Positions 16,211 to 24,938 of a stretch of DNA of 32,608 bases are shown in pieces. The stretch covers positions 1-32,608 of the forward strand of contig CAYWNA010000148.1 in assembly GCA_964459305.1 (NCBI GenBank), read 5' to 3'. A program made the position numbers and the translations under genes. How positions within the stretch are numbered: position 1 is the first letter of the stretch; the number at the start of each line of letters is the position of its first letter. This DNA is from CAYWNA01 sp964459305. Lineage in GTDB: Bacteria > Planctomycetota > Planctomycetia > Pirellulales > Pirellulaceae. The notes below the pieces were generated by a model. The model was not told the DNA's origin. It saw nothing but the letters and a program-made list of their open reading frames with translations, and did not search any database.

Positions 16211-16238
16211 AACCGACTGTCACGAGAGATTGTTTACC
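16211..16238 (-). promoter_or_regulatory. Putative ECF-sigma promoter C (GGTAAAC-N16-CGGTT)
   Basis: Minus-strand GGTAAAC at 16238-16232 and CGGTT at 16215-16211 with a 16-base spacer. A CCTCCCCCTG tract and an A-run precede it as in copies A and B. It faces the broken paralog and the DUF5658-like gene and lies 113 bases from the divergent sigma factor ATG. No matching motif is seen on the plus strand before the sigma gene. Confidence 0.6.
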
Positions 16239-16279
16239 ACAGGGGGAGGTTTTTTTGAGAAAATGTCCCGTCCACTGAT

Positions 16280-16297
16280 CCGTTCACTCGTGAGCGG
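16280..16297 (+). other. Small hairpin in the sigma gene leader
   Basis: CCGTTCA and TGAGCGG can pair (one G-T wobble) around a four-base loop, 54 bases before the sigma factor ATG. It is short and may be meaningless; noted because it lies in the leader of a regulator. Confidence 0.2.
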
Positions 16298-16350
16298 GGT
16301 TTATTGAGATGGTGGACCCTCGACGGAAACACAAAAAAGCCAAGTAGCCC

Positions 16351-16980
16351 ATGAGCATCGCCTCCAACAATCCCCAGATTGAAGACCTGCGTCGCAACGG
16401 TGAACAGTGTTTAGCCGAGGTGTTTTCGCGACATCAGGATCGCTTGGAGCGGATCGTCGATTTGCGATTGGATCCGAGGCTCTCAGGACGAATCGACGCC
16501 GACGACGTTATGCAAGAGGCATTCATCGAGGCCAGTAAGCGCTTGCCCCGTTTCCTGGAAAACCCGGGGGTTTCGGTTTTCGTTTGGGTTCGTGGTGTGG
16601 CGTTAGACACGCTGATCCATGTCCATCGCCGGCATCTGGCGAAGATGCGGGACGCCGGTCGGGAGGTCTCATTGTCCCTTGGACCGGCGCCGCAGGTTAG
16701 CTCGATTTCGTTGGCCGGCTGGCTGGTGGCGGACCTCACTTCGCCCAGCCAGGCTGCGATGCGGGACGAAGTGGCGAAAAAGGTCGAAGAAGTACTTGAG
16801 GCAATGGACGAAATCGACCGCGAGGTTCTGATCCTGCGCCATTTCGAGCAGTTGAGCAACGACGAGGTGGCCAGCATCGTCGGTGTCAAGAAAGCCGCCA
16901 CCAGTCGCCGCTACATTCGAGCGCTCAAGAGGTTTCGTGAGGTCATGGAATCCGTGCCCGGTTTCGACCTTGGCCAGTGA
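16351..16980 (+). CDS. ECF-type RNA polymerase sigma factor
   Basis: 209 residues with the two-domain layout of extracytoplasmic-function sigma factors. Region 2 includes 'IDADDVMQEAFIEASKRLPRF' (about 48-68), the helix that contacts RNA polymerase and the -10 element. Region 4 (about 145-200) contains 'LSNDEVASIVGV' and 'ATSRRYIRALKRFRE', the helix-turn-helix that reads the -35 element. It belongs to the planctomycete kind that sits immediately upstream of a Ser/Thr kinase, which follows 68 bases later on the same strand; no anti-sigma factor gene is visible. Control through phosphorylation by the kinase is the natural inference. The divergent genes with the shared GGTAAAC-N16-CGGTT motif are candidate targets. 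Confidence 0.93.
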   Translation: MSIASNNPQIEDLRRNGEQCLAEVFSRHQDRLERIVDLRLDPRLSGRIDADDVMQEAFIEASKRLPRFLENPGVSVFVWVRGVALDTLIHVHRRHLAKMRDAGREVSLSLGPAPQVSSISLAGWLVADLTSPSQAAMRDEVAKKVEEVLEAMDEIDREVLILRHFEQLSNDEVASIVGVKKAATSRRYIRALKRFREVMESVPGFDLGQ

Positions 16981-17048
16981 CTCGAGGTAGAATCACGATG
17001 GAAACCCCGTTAGCAGTAGACTGACAACAGGAGTGCACGCAAGGTTGG

Positions 17049-19973
17049 ATGATGTCCGATTCCGACAGTAGTATCGTCGAGACTTTGGCCGACGAGTTCG
17101 CCGAGCGTTTGCGTCGCGGCGAGTCGCCGTCGATCTCGGAGTACGCCGATGCCCATCCCGAATGCGCTGATGAGATTCGCGAGCTGTTTCCGTCCGTTCA
17201 GATGATCGAACAACTCGCCTGCCGACGAGAACAGCAACGCATGGCAAAGAAGGCAGGCACGGAGACGACCTGCCCCGATCCCGAACAACTGGGCGACTAC
17301 AGAATCGTGCGTCGCATCGGACAAGGTGGTATGGGGATCGTCTACGAAGCTGTCCATCAGTCGCTCGACCGTCGCGTCGCCGTCAAGATGCTGCCACCGC
17401 AAATGGCCCTAACCGATCGTTATGTCACCCGTTTCGTCCGCGAAGCCAAAGCCGCAGCGCGGCTGCATCACACGAACATCGTGCCCGTGTTTGGCGTCGG
17501 CGAAGACCAAGGGATGCATTTCTATGTAATGCAGTTGATCGATGGACAGGGACTGGATGGGATGTTGGACCAGGTGCGCGCACAAACGTCGCACGGAGAC
17601 GGGCGAACTACCACCGTCTTCGAAGGAAGTGCGAACTGTGCCGATTCTATGAGGCAAGTCGAATTGGCGGACGCACCAGACTCATTGCCGATCGGCACGG
17701 ATCTTCCCGACACGCATTTTCGACGAGTCGCCCAAATCGGCGTTAGGGTGGCGCGGGCGCTTGAATATGCTCACGCCCATGGCGTTCTTCATCGCGACGT
17801 CAAGCCGGCCAACATCCTTGTCGACGAGGAAGACAACGTTTGGGTGACCGACTTCGGCTTGGCAAAATTCATCGATGCCAACGACGCGACCGCATCGGGG
17901 GACGTCGTCGGCACGCTGCGGTACATCGCCCCGGAATCGTTTCAGGGCGAGGTCGACGCCCGCAGCGATATCTATGGCCTAGGGCTTACGCTTTACGAGC
18001 TTCTGGCATTGCGCCCCGCCTTTGAAGAACAGGAACAGTCGCCGCTTCTTCAACGGATTATGGCCCAAGAACCACCGCGATTGCGGAACCTGATCGCCAA
18101 CGTTCCACGTGACCTCGAAACCATCGTTTCGAAAGCGATGGCAAAAGAGCCGCCGCTGCGCTATCCATCGGCCGGTGAGTTGGCCGATGACCTGCAACGG
18201 TTTCTTGACGATTGTCCGATTCGCGCCCGCCATGTAACGTCGATCGAACGCCTATGGCGGTGGAGTCGACGGAATCCTGTCCTGGCAAGCCTTGGAGTGA
18301 CTTGTGCCGTTCTGCTGCTGGTCATAGCAACCGTATCTTCGTTCGGCTACCTGCAGCTCCGAAAGGCGTACGATCAGGTCGGTCAGTCGCTGGAGGATGT
18401 GCGGCGATCCGAAGCCAAAGCAGTTGCTGCCGCTCGCGAGGCGGAACTTCAGCGCGATCTGGTGAAAAAGGAATACCAACGCGCGGAAACCAATCTGACC
18501 CAGGCAATCGCCGCGCTGGATGCGATCTTCGATCAAGTTGCCGCGCGCGATTTACCCCAATCGATTCGGCAGGCCGATGAAGATGGCGACATCGCCCCGA
18601 TTGGCGGAGGGTTAACGGCCGACGATGCCGAGCTCTTGCAGAGTTTGCTGAAATTCTACGAGGAATTTGCGCGCACCAACCAGTCCAGCGCAGCGTTGAA
18701 CGTCGAGTTGGCCGCTGCGCACAAGAAGGTAGGGGATATCCTCGCTCGGCTCGGCCAATACGACCAGGCGGGCTCGGCTTTTCAGAATGCCCTCCGCGTC
18801 TATGAATCCCTGATGGCAAAAACGCCGGATTGCGTGGCCTACGTCCTGGCAACAGCCGACGTACACAATGCCGTCGGACGGGTCCTTGCGATGGGCGGTG
18901 AGTTGGGCCGTGCCAAAGACGCCCAATTCGCCGCGGTCGCGCTGTTGGAATCTCTACCGCCTGAAGAGGCCGACTCCGCCCGCGTCCGCTTTGCGTTGGC
19001 GCAAAGCTGGAGTCTGCTCGTGGCGGTACGAGCGCAGGAACTGGTCGCCTTTCGGCGTAATCCTGAGAAGAACGTGGCCCGGCCAAGGGCTGGCGGGGCG
19101 AGTCGCCGGGACCGTCCGAAGGGTGCTTCGCGAAAACCCGATTCGTCTCCTCCTGCCCCGCGCAAGCGCCGCGATCTGGCTCACCCGCCGCCTTGGTTGG
19201 AAGACGGTTTTCAGCAAGCGTTGGCTCTTCTCGGACAACTCGTAGCGGAAGAACCGGACAACCCAAACTATCGGCTTGCCCTGGCGCGGTGCTACCGCAG
19301 CATGCTACCAGCCGCTTGGCATGAGAAAGACCAAGCCCAGGCGACGGAAATGAAACAACAAGCCATCGACATCCTTGATGATCTGGTCGCCACGCATCCG
19401 GATCGGGCGATCTATGCCTATGAACTCGCCGATACCCTCGCGATGACCGCCCCGGTTACAGCACAGACTTCGTTGCCGCCAGACGATGTCGACCACCTCG
19501 ATCGCGCTGTCGAACTAGCTCGGCAGTTGACGCGACGATATCCCACATCCCATCCGTACAAAGCGTTATTGGCCGGTGCGCTTGCCAAACTTGCAGCTCA
19601 TCATGCAGCCACCGACGCATTTGAGAACGCTGCATCAAATTTTGAGGACTGCATCCTGTTGCTTCGTTCGCTTCGTGAACAAGCGTCCGGCAACCAGGTC
19701 TACCTTCAGGCCTTGGGACGAGCGAGCAGGGACTACGGCGAACTGCTCCGCGAGAAAAAGAGTCTGGATCGCTCACGATCGGTCTTGAAGGAAGCTATTG
19801 CCGAATACGAGGCCTATCGCAAAACGCCAGGGGCCAGAAGACCTTCCACCCGACTCCTGGTGACGCTCTACCATAGCCTCTCGGCGACCCTAACACAGCT
19901 TGGCGAGGATCAACTTGCCACGGAAGCCCGCCGGAACGCAGATCTTCTACGCGGAGCGGCTTCTAAACGTTAG
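17049..19973 (+). CDS. Membrane Ser/Thr protein kinase with TPR-like sensor region
   Basis: 974 residues. Residues about 5-60 are a small acidic N-domain ('ADEFAERLRRGESPSISEY') typical of planctomycete kinases. The PknB-like kinase domain runs about 84-390, with glycine loop 'IGQGGMGIVYEA' (90-101), Lys113, 'HRDVKPAN' (His248-Asp250), Asp268-Phe-Gly270 and 'GTLRYIAPE' (288-296), so all catalytic residues are present. About 50 extra residues (175-225) lie between the hinge and the catalytic loop. One membrane helix is at about 410-432, then a coiled coil (435-500) and TPR-like helical repeats to the C-terminus, including a Pro/Arg-rich interruption near 674-710. The kinase would be cytoplasmic and the repeats outside. 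Two ATGs are adjacent at 17049 and 17052; AAGG lies just upstream. It pairs with the preceding sigma factor. Confidence 0.93.
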   Translation: MMSDSDSSIVETLADEFAERLRRGESPSISEYADAHPECADEIRELFPSVQMIEQLACRREQQRMAKKAGTETTCPDPEQLGDYRIVRRIGQGGMGIVYEAVHQSLDRRVAVKMLPPQMALTDRYVTRFVREAKAAARLHHTNIVPVFGVGEDQGMHFYVMQLIDGQGLDGMLDQVRAQTSHGDGRTTTVFEGSANCADSMRQVELADAPDSLPIGTDLPDTHFRRVAQIGVRVARALEYAHAHGVLHRDVKPANILVDEEDNVWVTDFGLAKFIDANDATASGDVVGTLRYIAPESFQGEVDARSDIYGLGLTLYELLALRPAFEEQEQSPLLQRIMAQEPPRLRNLIANVPRDLETIVSKAMAKEPPLRYPSAGELADDLQRFLDDCPIRARHVTSIERLWRWSRRNPVLASLGVTCAVLLLVIATVSSFGYLQLRKAYDQVGQSLEDVRRSEAKAVAAAREAELQRDLVKKEYQRAETNLTQAIAALDAIFDQVAARDLPQSIRQADEDGDIAPIGGGLTADDAELLQSLLKFYEEFARTNQSSAALNVELAAAHKKVGDILARLGQYDQAGSAFQNALRVYESLMAKTPDCVAYVLATADVHNAVGRVLAMGGELGRAKDAQFAAVALLESLPPEEADSARVRFALAQSWSLLVAVRAQELVAFRRNPEKNVARPRAGGASRRDRPKGASRKPDSSPPAPRKRRDLAHPPPWLEDGFQQALALLGQLVAEEPDNPNYRLALARCYRSMLPAAWHEKDQAQATEMKQQAIDILDDLVATHPDRAIYAYELADTLAMTAPVTAQTSLPPDDVDHLDRAVELARQLTRRYPTSHPYKALLAGALAKLAAHHAATDAFENAASNFEDCILLLRSLREQASGNQVYLQALGRASRDYGELLREKKSLDRSRSVLKEAIAEYEAYRKTPGARRPSTRLLVTLYHSLSATLTQLGEDQLATEARRNADLLRGAASKR

Positions 19974-20078
19974 CCCGAGAACCAACCAGCGAACCACGAA
20001 GTCGCCTTGCCTGGGGTGAGTGCATCCAGCGGGATAGCGCATATTTGCGGAAATGTGCCATCGCTCAGCGATTGGTGA

Positions 20079-20300
20079 GAATCTCAACAACAGACCGAAC
20101 CTCAGATTCAACACGCTCGGGCAAACTACACGCTAGGCCGAGTCTATCGCGACAAAGGGCGACGCGACGAGGGTGACGCCCTAATACAGTTGGCTATCAC
20201 AGAGTTGGAGGCTCTCCCGAACAATACACCTCAGCGTCGCCACATACAGCAACTACTCGCCCGATTTCGGAGGGACGTACCTCGCGTTCCAGATGAGTAG
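20079..20300 (+). pseudogene. TPR-like gene fragment
   Basis: About 100 bases after the kinase, a start-less plus-strand frame ends with TAG at 20298-20300. It reads 'ARANYTLGRVYRDKGRRDEG' then 'LIQLAITELEALPN', a clear TPR-type helix pair resembling the kinase's own sensor region. It looks like the last repeat of a lost or recombined kinase/TPR gene. The frame is closed upstream at 20076-20078. Confidence 0.5.
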
Positions 20301-20634
20301 CGATTGACGATGCGTGCCTCAAAGCCACGGTTGGGGGCGCACGCCGTATTCTCAAGTGACTCCCCAGTTCGAGACGACGGTTGCGCACGGAAGTGAATCC
20401 GATTTCTGCACTTCTGGACTTCGGCATAAGTACAGATGTCCGACACGCCTACGCGGTTTCGACCTCATTCGGAGACCTCCGTGCACCGAGGGGAAAGTGT
20501 CGTTGAAGTGATGACATCCGCTGCCGGACCTGACAGCCCCGTGACGCATCAGGAGGGCGTCTGCGTCGGTGTTCCAGTTGCCTTGTGCCTAGTTCCCTTG
20601 AGCCCGTAAGTCGTGTCTATCGTGGCTCGATTGC
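20301..20634. other. Intergenic, nothing recognised
   Basis: All six frames give only short, unfamiliar ORFs, and there is no clear hairpin with a U-tract or promoter that I can support. It separates the converging kinase and M60-like genes and may be decayed coding DNA. Confidence 0.4.
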
Positions 20635-22098
20635 TCATTCAGGGCTCACCGCTCGGACCTCTTCGTAACGGATCGGTGACTCGTCGGGGTTCGCCACAAT
20701 CCCGTGTTCTTTGAACCACGGGAAGAGGTCACGCTTCATGGCGATGCTCAAGAGCGCTACGGTGACGTGTTCGTCATACCGTTTGATCTTGTCCGGTGTC
20801 GCCAGACGACGCTTGGCCTGGAAATATTGCGCCACAACTTGTGGATTCTCTTTGCGCAACTGTTCGAGGATCCAGTAGGTCTTTCCCCAGTGGATATTGT
20901 TGGCCTCGCCCCGATCCAACTCGCGAGCGCCCGCTGGCCCTTGGCCCCGCAGATCGTAGATTCTCATCGTAGGATCGATCCGCGAGGCACGGCGGATAGT
21001 AGACTCGATTCGCCGCAGCGCCTCCTCTTCATGTCCGATGTCGATCATCACGAGATTGCCAACATAGGTGGCAATCGGTTCATTCCAGATTTCCGGAAAT
21101 GGCAGAACCCACGAGTGGACTGATTCATGAGTAATGAACTCGATCATGCTATCCTCGCGGTCTGGAAAACCGCCCCAGAAGACGGCCAGTCCCAACGTAC
21201 GCCCCGAGGAAAAACCGCCACCGCCAGTAGCCAACAAACCGATTTCGGACGCCATGCCTTCAGAGAGCGGGACTCCCATGCGCTGTTGGATCACAGGGCG
21301 ACAGCGTAGATAGATGTCAGCCATTGATTGGGCATAGGGTTTCAGGTAGTCGTTATATCGCAGAGTGATCGAGCCGAGGCGTTCGGCGTATTCCAGCTGA
21401 CCAATTCCACGACTGCGAAACGGTCTAGTCGGATCCACTTTCTTTCCCGAAGCAACCTCAACAAGCAGAGGTTGCCACCAAGAAGCATTGATGTTGTCCT
21501 GGGCATTCGGATTCCGGCCAGCCAGGCCGCGGGCGCCCACCAGCAGCGTTCCCTGGCCCACCGTCCGACTCGCCAGCACTGGGCTGTCCTGTGCGTCGAC
21601 TACCAGCACGCACCAAAGATCTTGCTCGTTCAGTTCCAAGCGATCACCGCCTCCCACAATTGCTCCATCGATGAGATCGCATGCCGATTTCAACGGCTTA
21701 TGCGCCGCTGCTTCGAACGAGCAACCAAACTTGCCGGCCAGGACGTTCTGGGACCGGTCTCTTGCCGACCCTAACAGCACAACACCGCCGCCTTGCTGCA
21801 GAAAACCCTCGATCACCTTGACGTCTTGTGGTACGTACTTCAGGTTTGAATCGCAGCCGAGCAGGACGAGCAGGTTGGTATTAGAGAACTCGAAGTTGAA
21901 CAATGACCCCCAACTCATCGCCACGGGTTGCCCCGGCAAGTACTGCCGATGGAAGCGGCCATCGGCGTAGAAAGTGAACTGATGGCCCAAGTCCACCACC
22001 GCATGCACACGGTTCTGTTCTGCGCAGAAGCCGGTTTGGCAAGCCGCCAGGATGGAGCCGATTAGTAGTAGAGAGTAATGCACCATACGCGGTTTCAT
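20635..22098 (-). CDS. M60-like zinc metallopeptidase with N-terminal GATase-like domain, probable lipoprotein
   Basis: 487 residues from the ATG at 22098. This start gives a compact lipoprotein-type leader ('LLLIGSILAAC', lipobox Leu-Ala-Ala-Cys). ATGs at 22113 and 22221 are alternatives that lengthen the N-terminus. The first half (about 25-220) has alternating beta/alpha segments, 'NLLVLLGCD' and 'GGGVVLLGSARD', like a ThuA/glutamine-amidotransferase-type fold seen before M60 domains. The second half has 'FITHESVHSWVLPFPEIWNEPIATYVG': His324-Glu325-x-x-His328 with Glu340 as likely third zinc ligand, the gluzincin pattern of M60/enhancin peptidases. Such enzymes cleave glycosylated proteins such as mucins. 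It is divergent from the glycosidase operon, so both may answer to the same glycan signal. Family placement is moderately sure; specificity is not. Confidence 0.7.
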   Translation of the reverse strand: MKPRMVHYSLLLIGSILAACQTGFCAEQNRVHAVVDLGHQFTFYADGRFHRQYLPGQPVAMSWGSLFNFEFSNTNLLVLLGCDSNLKYVPQDVKVIEGFLQQGGGVVLLGSARDRSQNVLAGKFGCSFEAAAHKPLKSACDLIDGAIVGGGDRLELNEQDLWCVLVVDAQDSPVLASRTVGQGTLLVGARGLAGRNPNAQDNINASWWQPLLVEVASGKKVDPTRPFRSRGIGQLEYAERLGSITLRYNDYLKPYAQSMADIYLRCRPVIQQRMGVPLSEGMASEIGLLATGGGGFSSGRTLGLAVFWGGFPDREDSMIEFITHESVHSWVLPFPEIWNEPIATYVGNLVMIDIGHEEEALRRIESTIRRASRIDPTMRIYDLRGQGPAGARELDRGEANNIHWGKTYWILEQLRKENPQVVAQYFQAKRRLATPDKIKRYDEHVTVALLSIAMKRDLFPWFKEHGIVANPDESPIRYEEVRAVSPE

Positions 22099-22250
22099 CG
22101 TCTTGTCGAACATTCTGAAGTCAAAGCCTCTCTGGTGAAATGAGATCCAAATGTCAATGTCACGTTTTGTTGCTTCCTGGCCAAACGTGATCTTGGGATA
22201 GTATGATGAGGTACGCTGCACGTGGCACGGTTACGTAAGGAATTCTGCGC

Positions 22251-24911
22251 ATGCCGACTCGCTTCCTCCCCTTGTTGTCTATCCTGGTTGCCTTCGGCCT
22301 CACGGTTCAGTCCAAATCGGACTCAATTATTCTACAGAATGAGCATGTATTGCGGGAACTTCGCCTTGTCGATGGGACTTGGCGGACGGTGCGGTTGGCC
22401 CGGGAAGATGGCAGCGATGCGATCTTGGTGGACAGCGACGAGTTCCACATTCTTCCGCTTGATTCCGAGCGGGGATGGACGGTTGATGATTACATTGCGA
22501 TCGGCGCGCCAGTTCGTAGAGAAATCGATGGCACTACCGTAGGGCGGCAGGGCCGCCAACCAAATGCGAGCTACCGCTCGGTCGAAGATGGCTCGCTCCC
22601 GTTGGTCGCTCAATCTGGTGCCAAGACCGCATCAAATCTCGCAATAACTGATGTAGTGAGCGTGTCCTACGAACAACGTCGACCGTTGCCGGCCCCGGCG
22701 CCTCGAGAGGTGATAGTCACCTATACGCTTGGATCGGATGCCTGGCACTACAAGCAGATCCGTCTCGTCATGAATGAAGGCGAGATGATCGATCGATTGC
22801 AGGTGGAACGATTCTCGACGAACCTGGATGCCTCGCGCGGTGGATTTGGACAGCCGGTGTTTGTCGGCAACTGGTTCTTCGGCATCGACTACCCAGGCTT
22901 CTTCAGTTGGCACGACAACAACTTCGTAGAGCCTGATTACAGGTACAAATGGTTCTACGATGTCGATATGGCAGGGCGAGATCAGGAGTTCGAGCCGTGT
23001 CGTGGGTTGGTCACGCTATTTCATTTCCCCGGTTTTGTCCGCCGTCAGAGCAACGATGCCTGGGGCATCGTCAGCAAGCGGTCCGTCATCGGAATCAGCC
23101 GAAAGCCGGGCGAAAACGCCGAGCTGGGTCTGCTGGATTACACTGCGGAAACACGAAAACGGACGCGCAGCTACTTGCACTTCAACAACTGGTACAGCAG
23201 CGAGGCGAAATTCATCACTCGCGAGAACTTTGTCAAGAGGACGGCTCGTCCTATCGTCGAGGAACTTGCGAAATACGGCGTACATCTCGACGCTATGGTC
23301 CCAGATCATGGTTGGCAGGATGGCAAGTTGTACGATTACATTTATGAACCACAGGACAACGATACACATGAGCCGCTTCCAGAGATCCGCGAGGCGCTTG
23401 AACAACTTGGCACGAAGCTGGGAATCTGGATCGCCATCGATGGCACAAACAGCAGCGTCTCACGCGGCAAGCAGATCGGCTATCGGTCTGCGTACCGTGA
23501 CGACTTTGACCGTTCGCGACGATGGATGCAAGGAAAGGACTACTTCGATATTCTCGATCCGAAGTACCAGGCCGACTTGAAAAAGTCGCTTCGGCATCTT
23601 CTGGCTGACGCTCGTGTCGATTACATCAAGCACGATTTCAACCACAATTTCACTTCGCATTACATCACCGAGCGGCATGCTCGGGAACGGTGTCTGGATG
23701 TCACGCTGGATCTTCTGGCGTATGAGCGTAGCCTTCATCCCTCCGTATTCCAGAACTACACCAACGGCAGTTGGTTCTCGCCATGGTGGCTGCAGCATGT
23801 CGATACCCTGTGGATGATGTCGGGCGATAGCGGAAACAATACTCGCTGGCCGCAGGTTTCACTGCGCGACAACGCGACGACTTATCGCGACTCGTGGATT
23901 TTTCAGAGCTTCAACAATCCCGATCGGTGTCTCCGACCGATTCTGCCAGTGGCCAACTTGATGACGCACGGCATTCTGTACTCCCGGAAGAAGCCCTATA
24001 CGGATTTCAAAGATCCGCTCCACGAATGGTCCGACTACGTGGTCATGCATCTGGCGCGTGGGACAATCGTGAAGGAACTATATGTCACCACCGACTTGCT
24101 CGACGACGACCATTGGATGGTACTGGGCAAGGCTGCGGCTTGGGCTCAGAAGAATCAGAACCGGCTGATCAATACTGTCTACGTCGGCGGCGATCCCGGT
24201 TCGGGCGAAGCTTACGGCTATGTCAGTTGGGTCGACGGGCGGGCGATCCTGGCTGTGCGCAATCCCGATCGCCGTGAACAGGTACTCACCGTTCCATTTG
24301 ATCGATCCGTCTATTTCCGTGGCGAAGACGGAGAGGCTTATCATGCCCGAACGATCTATCCCTTCGTCGAACGAATGCCATGGAAACTGGTTTCCGGCCA
24401 ACCGATGGCCGTTCCCATTCCCGGCGACTCGGTGATGGTGTTCGAAATCGAACGGGGGCTACCTGCGGTCGCATCAGCCGCGCAACCCAAGCCACTCCCG
24501 GAGTTTCAGGCTGAAACGGAGGAAGGAGCATTTTCGCTGAGGCTGAGCATCCCCGACGAAGAATTCTCCCGTTTTGACTTGCTTGTCCAGCCGTGGGCAG
24601 CGATCGAGATTGCCTTGAGGATCGACGGAAAGTCGGTTGTTCCCGATCAGCGACAGGAAGCAACTCGATGGACGCTGGCTCGATACGATCTCTGCGAATA
24701 CCGCGGACGAAACATCACGATTATCGGCACAAGAAATGGCGAGAACAGGGAGAACCGTGATCTGACCGGCAAGGTGCCGACCGAAGTATGGCTGGTTGTG
24801 GATCGCCCGGTCGATACGGTATCGTCGGTGTGCGGAGACGAGTTGCCCTTTCCCATTTTTCAGAAACACCGTCGCATCACACAGAACGTGATTCCCAAGA
24901 CACCATTCTAA
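22251..24911 (+). CDS. Secreted clan GH-D-like glycoside hydrolase (alpha-galactosidase-like)
   Basis: 886 residues; signal peptide about 1-23. AAGGAA lies eight bases before the ATG. An N-terminal beta-sandwich (about 25-330) precedes a TIM barrel (about 340-690). The barrel has 'VDYIKHDFNHNF', where Asp462 sits at the nucleophile position of GH36/GH27-type enzymes, and 'QHVDTLWMMSGDSGN', where Asp526 sits at the acid/base position. 'FNNWYSSEAKF' and 'DHGWQDGK' also fit the GH36 barrel. A C-terminal beta domain follows (about 690-770), then a further beta-rich module (about 775-880). This is a retaining alpha-glycosidase by family logic; alpha-galactose or alpha-N-acetylgalactosamine are the usual targets, but the exact family is uncertain. 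It opens the plus-strand glycan operon; the next sulfatase ATG can abut its stop. Confidence 0.72.
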   Translation: MPTRFLPLLSILVAFGLTVQSKSDSIILQNEHVLRELRLVDGTWRTVRLAREDGSDAILVDSDEFHILPLDSERGWTVDDYIAIGAPVRREIDGTTVGRQGRQPNASYRSVEDGSLPLVAQSGAKTASNLAITDVVSVSYEQRRPLPAPAPREVIVTYTLGSDAWHYKQIRLVMNEGEMIDRLQVERFSTNLDASRGGFGQPVFVGNWFFGIDYPGFFSWHDNNFVEPDYRYKWFYDVDMAGRDQEFEPCRGLVTLFHFPGFVRRQSNDAWGIVSKRSVIGISRKPGENAELGLLDYTAETRKRTRSYLHFNNWYSSEAKFITRENFVKRTARPIVEELAKYGVHLDAMVPDHGWQDGKLYDYIYEPQDNDTHEPLPEIREALEQLGTKLGIWIAIDGTNSSVSRGKQIGYRSAYRDDFDRSRRWMQGKDYFDILDPKYQADLKKSLRHLLADARVDYIKHDFNHNFTSHYITERHARERCLDVTLDLLAYERSLHPSVFQNYTNGSWFSPWWLQHVDTLWMMSGDSGNNTRWPQVSLRDNATTYRDSWIFQSFNNPDRCLRPILPVANLMTHGILYSRKKPYTDFKDPLHEWSDYVVMHLARGTIVKELYVTTDLLDDDHWMVLGKAAAWAQKNQNRLINTVYVGGDPGSGEAYGYVSWVDGRAILAVRNPDRREQVLTVPFDRSVYFRGEDGEAYHARTIYPFVERMPWKLVSGQPMAVPIPGDSVMVFEIERGLPAVASAAQPKPLPEFQAETEEGAFSLRLSIPDEEFSRFDLLVQPWAAIEIALRIDGKSVVPDQRQEATRWTLARYDLCEYRGRNITIIGTRNGENRENRDLTGKVPTEVWLVVDRPVDTVSSVCGDELPFPIFQKHRRITQNVIPKTPF

Positions 24912-24938
24912 ATGGGATCACTTGGTGGGAATGACCAG

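Noticed and set aside
16239..16350. Autoregulatory copy of the GGTAAAC motif before the sigma factor gene
   Set aside because: No plus-strand match to either half at suitable spacing was found; only the minus-strand promoter C is present.
18322..19266. A 314-codon minus-strand ORF inside the kinase gene
   Set aside because: The kinase frame carries TPR-like repeats throughout; the antisense product is Arg/Pro-rich noise.
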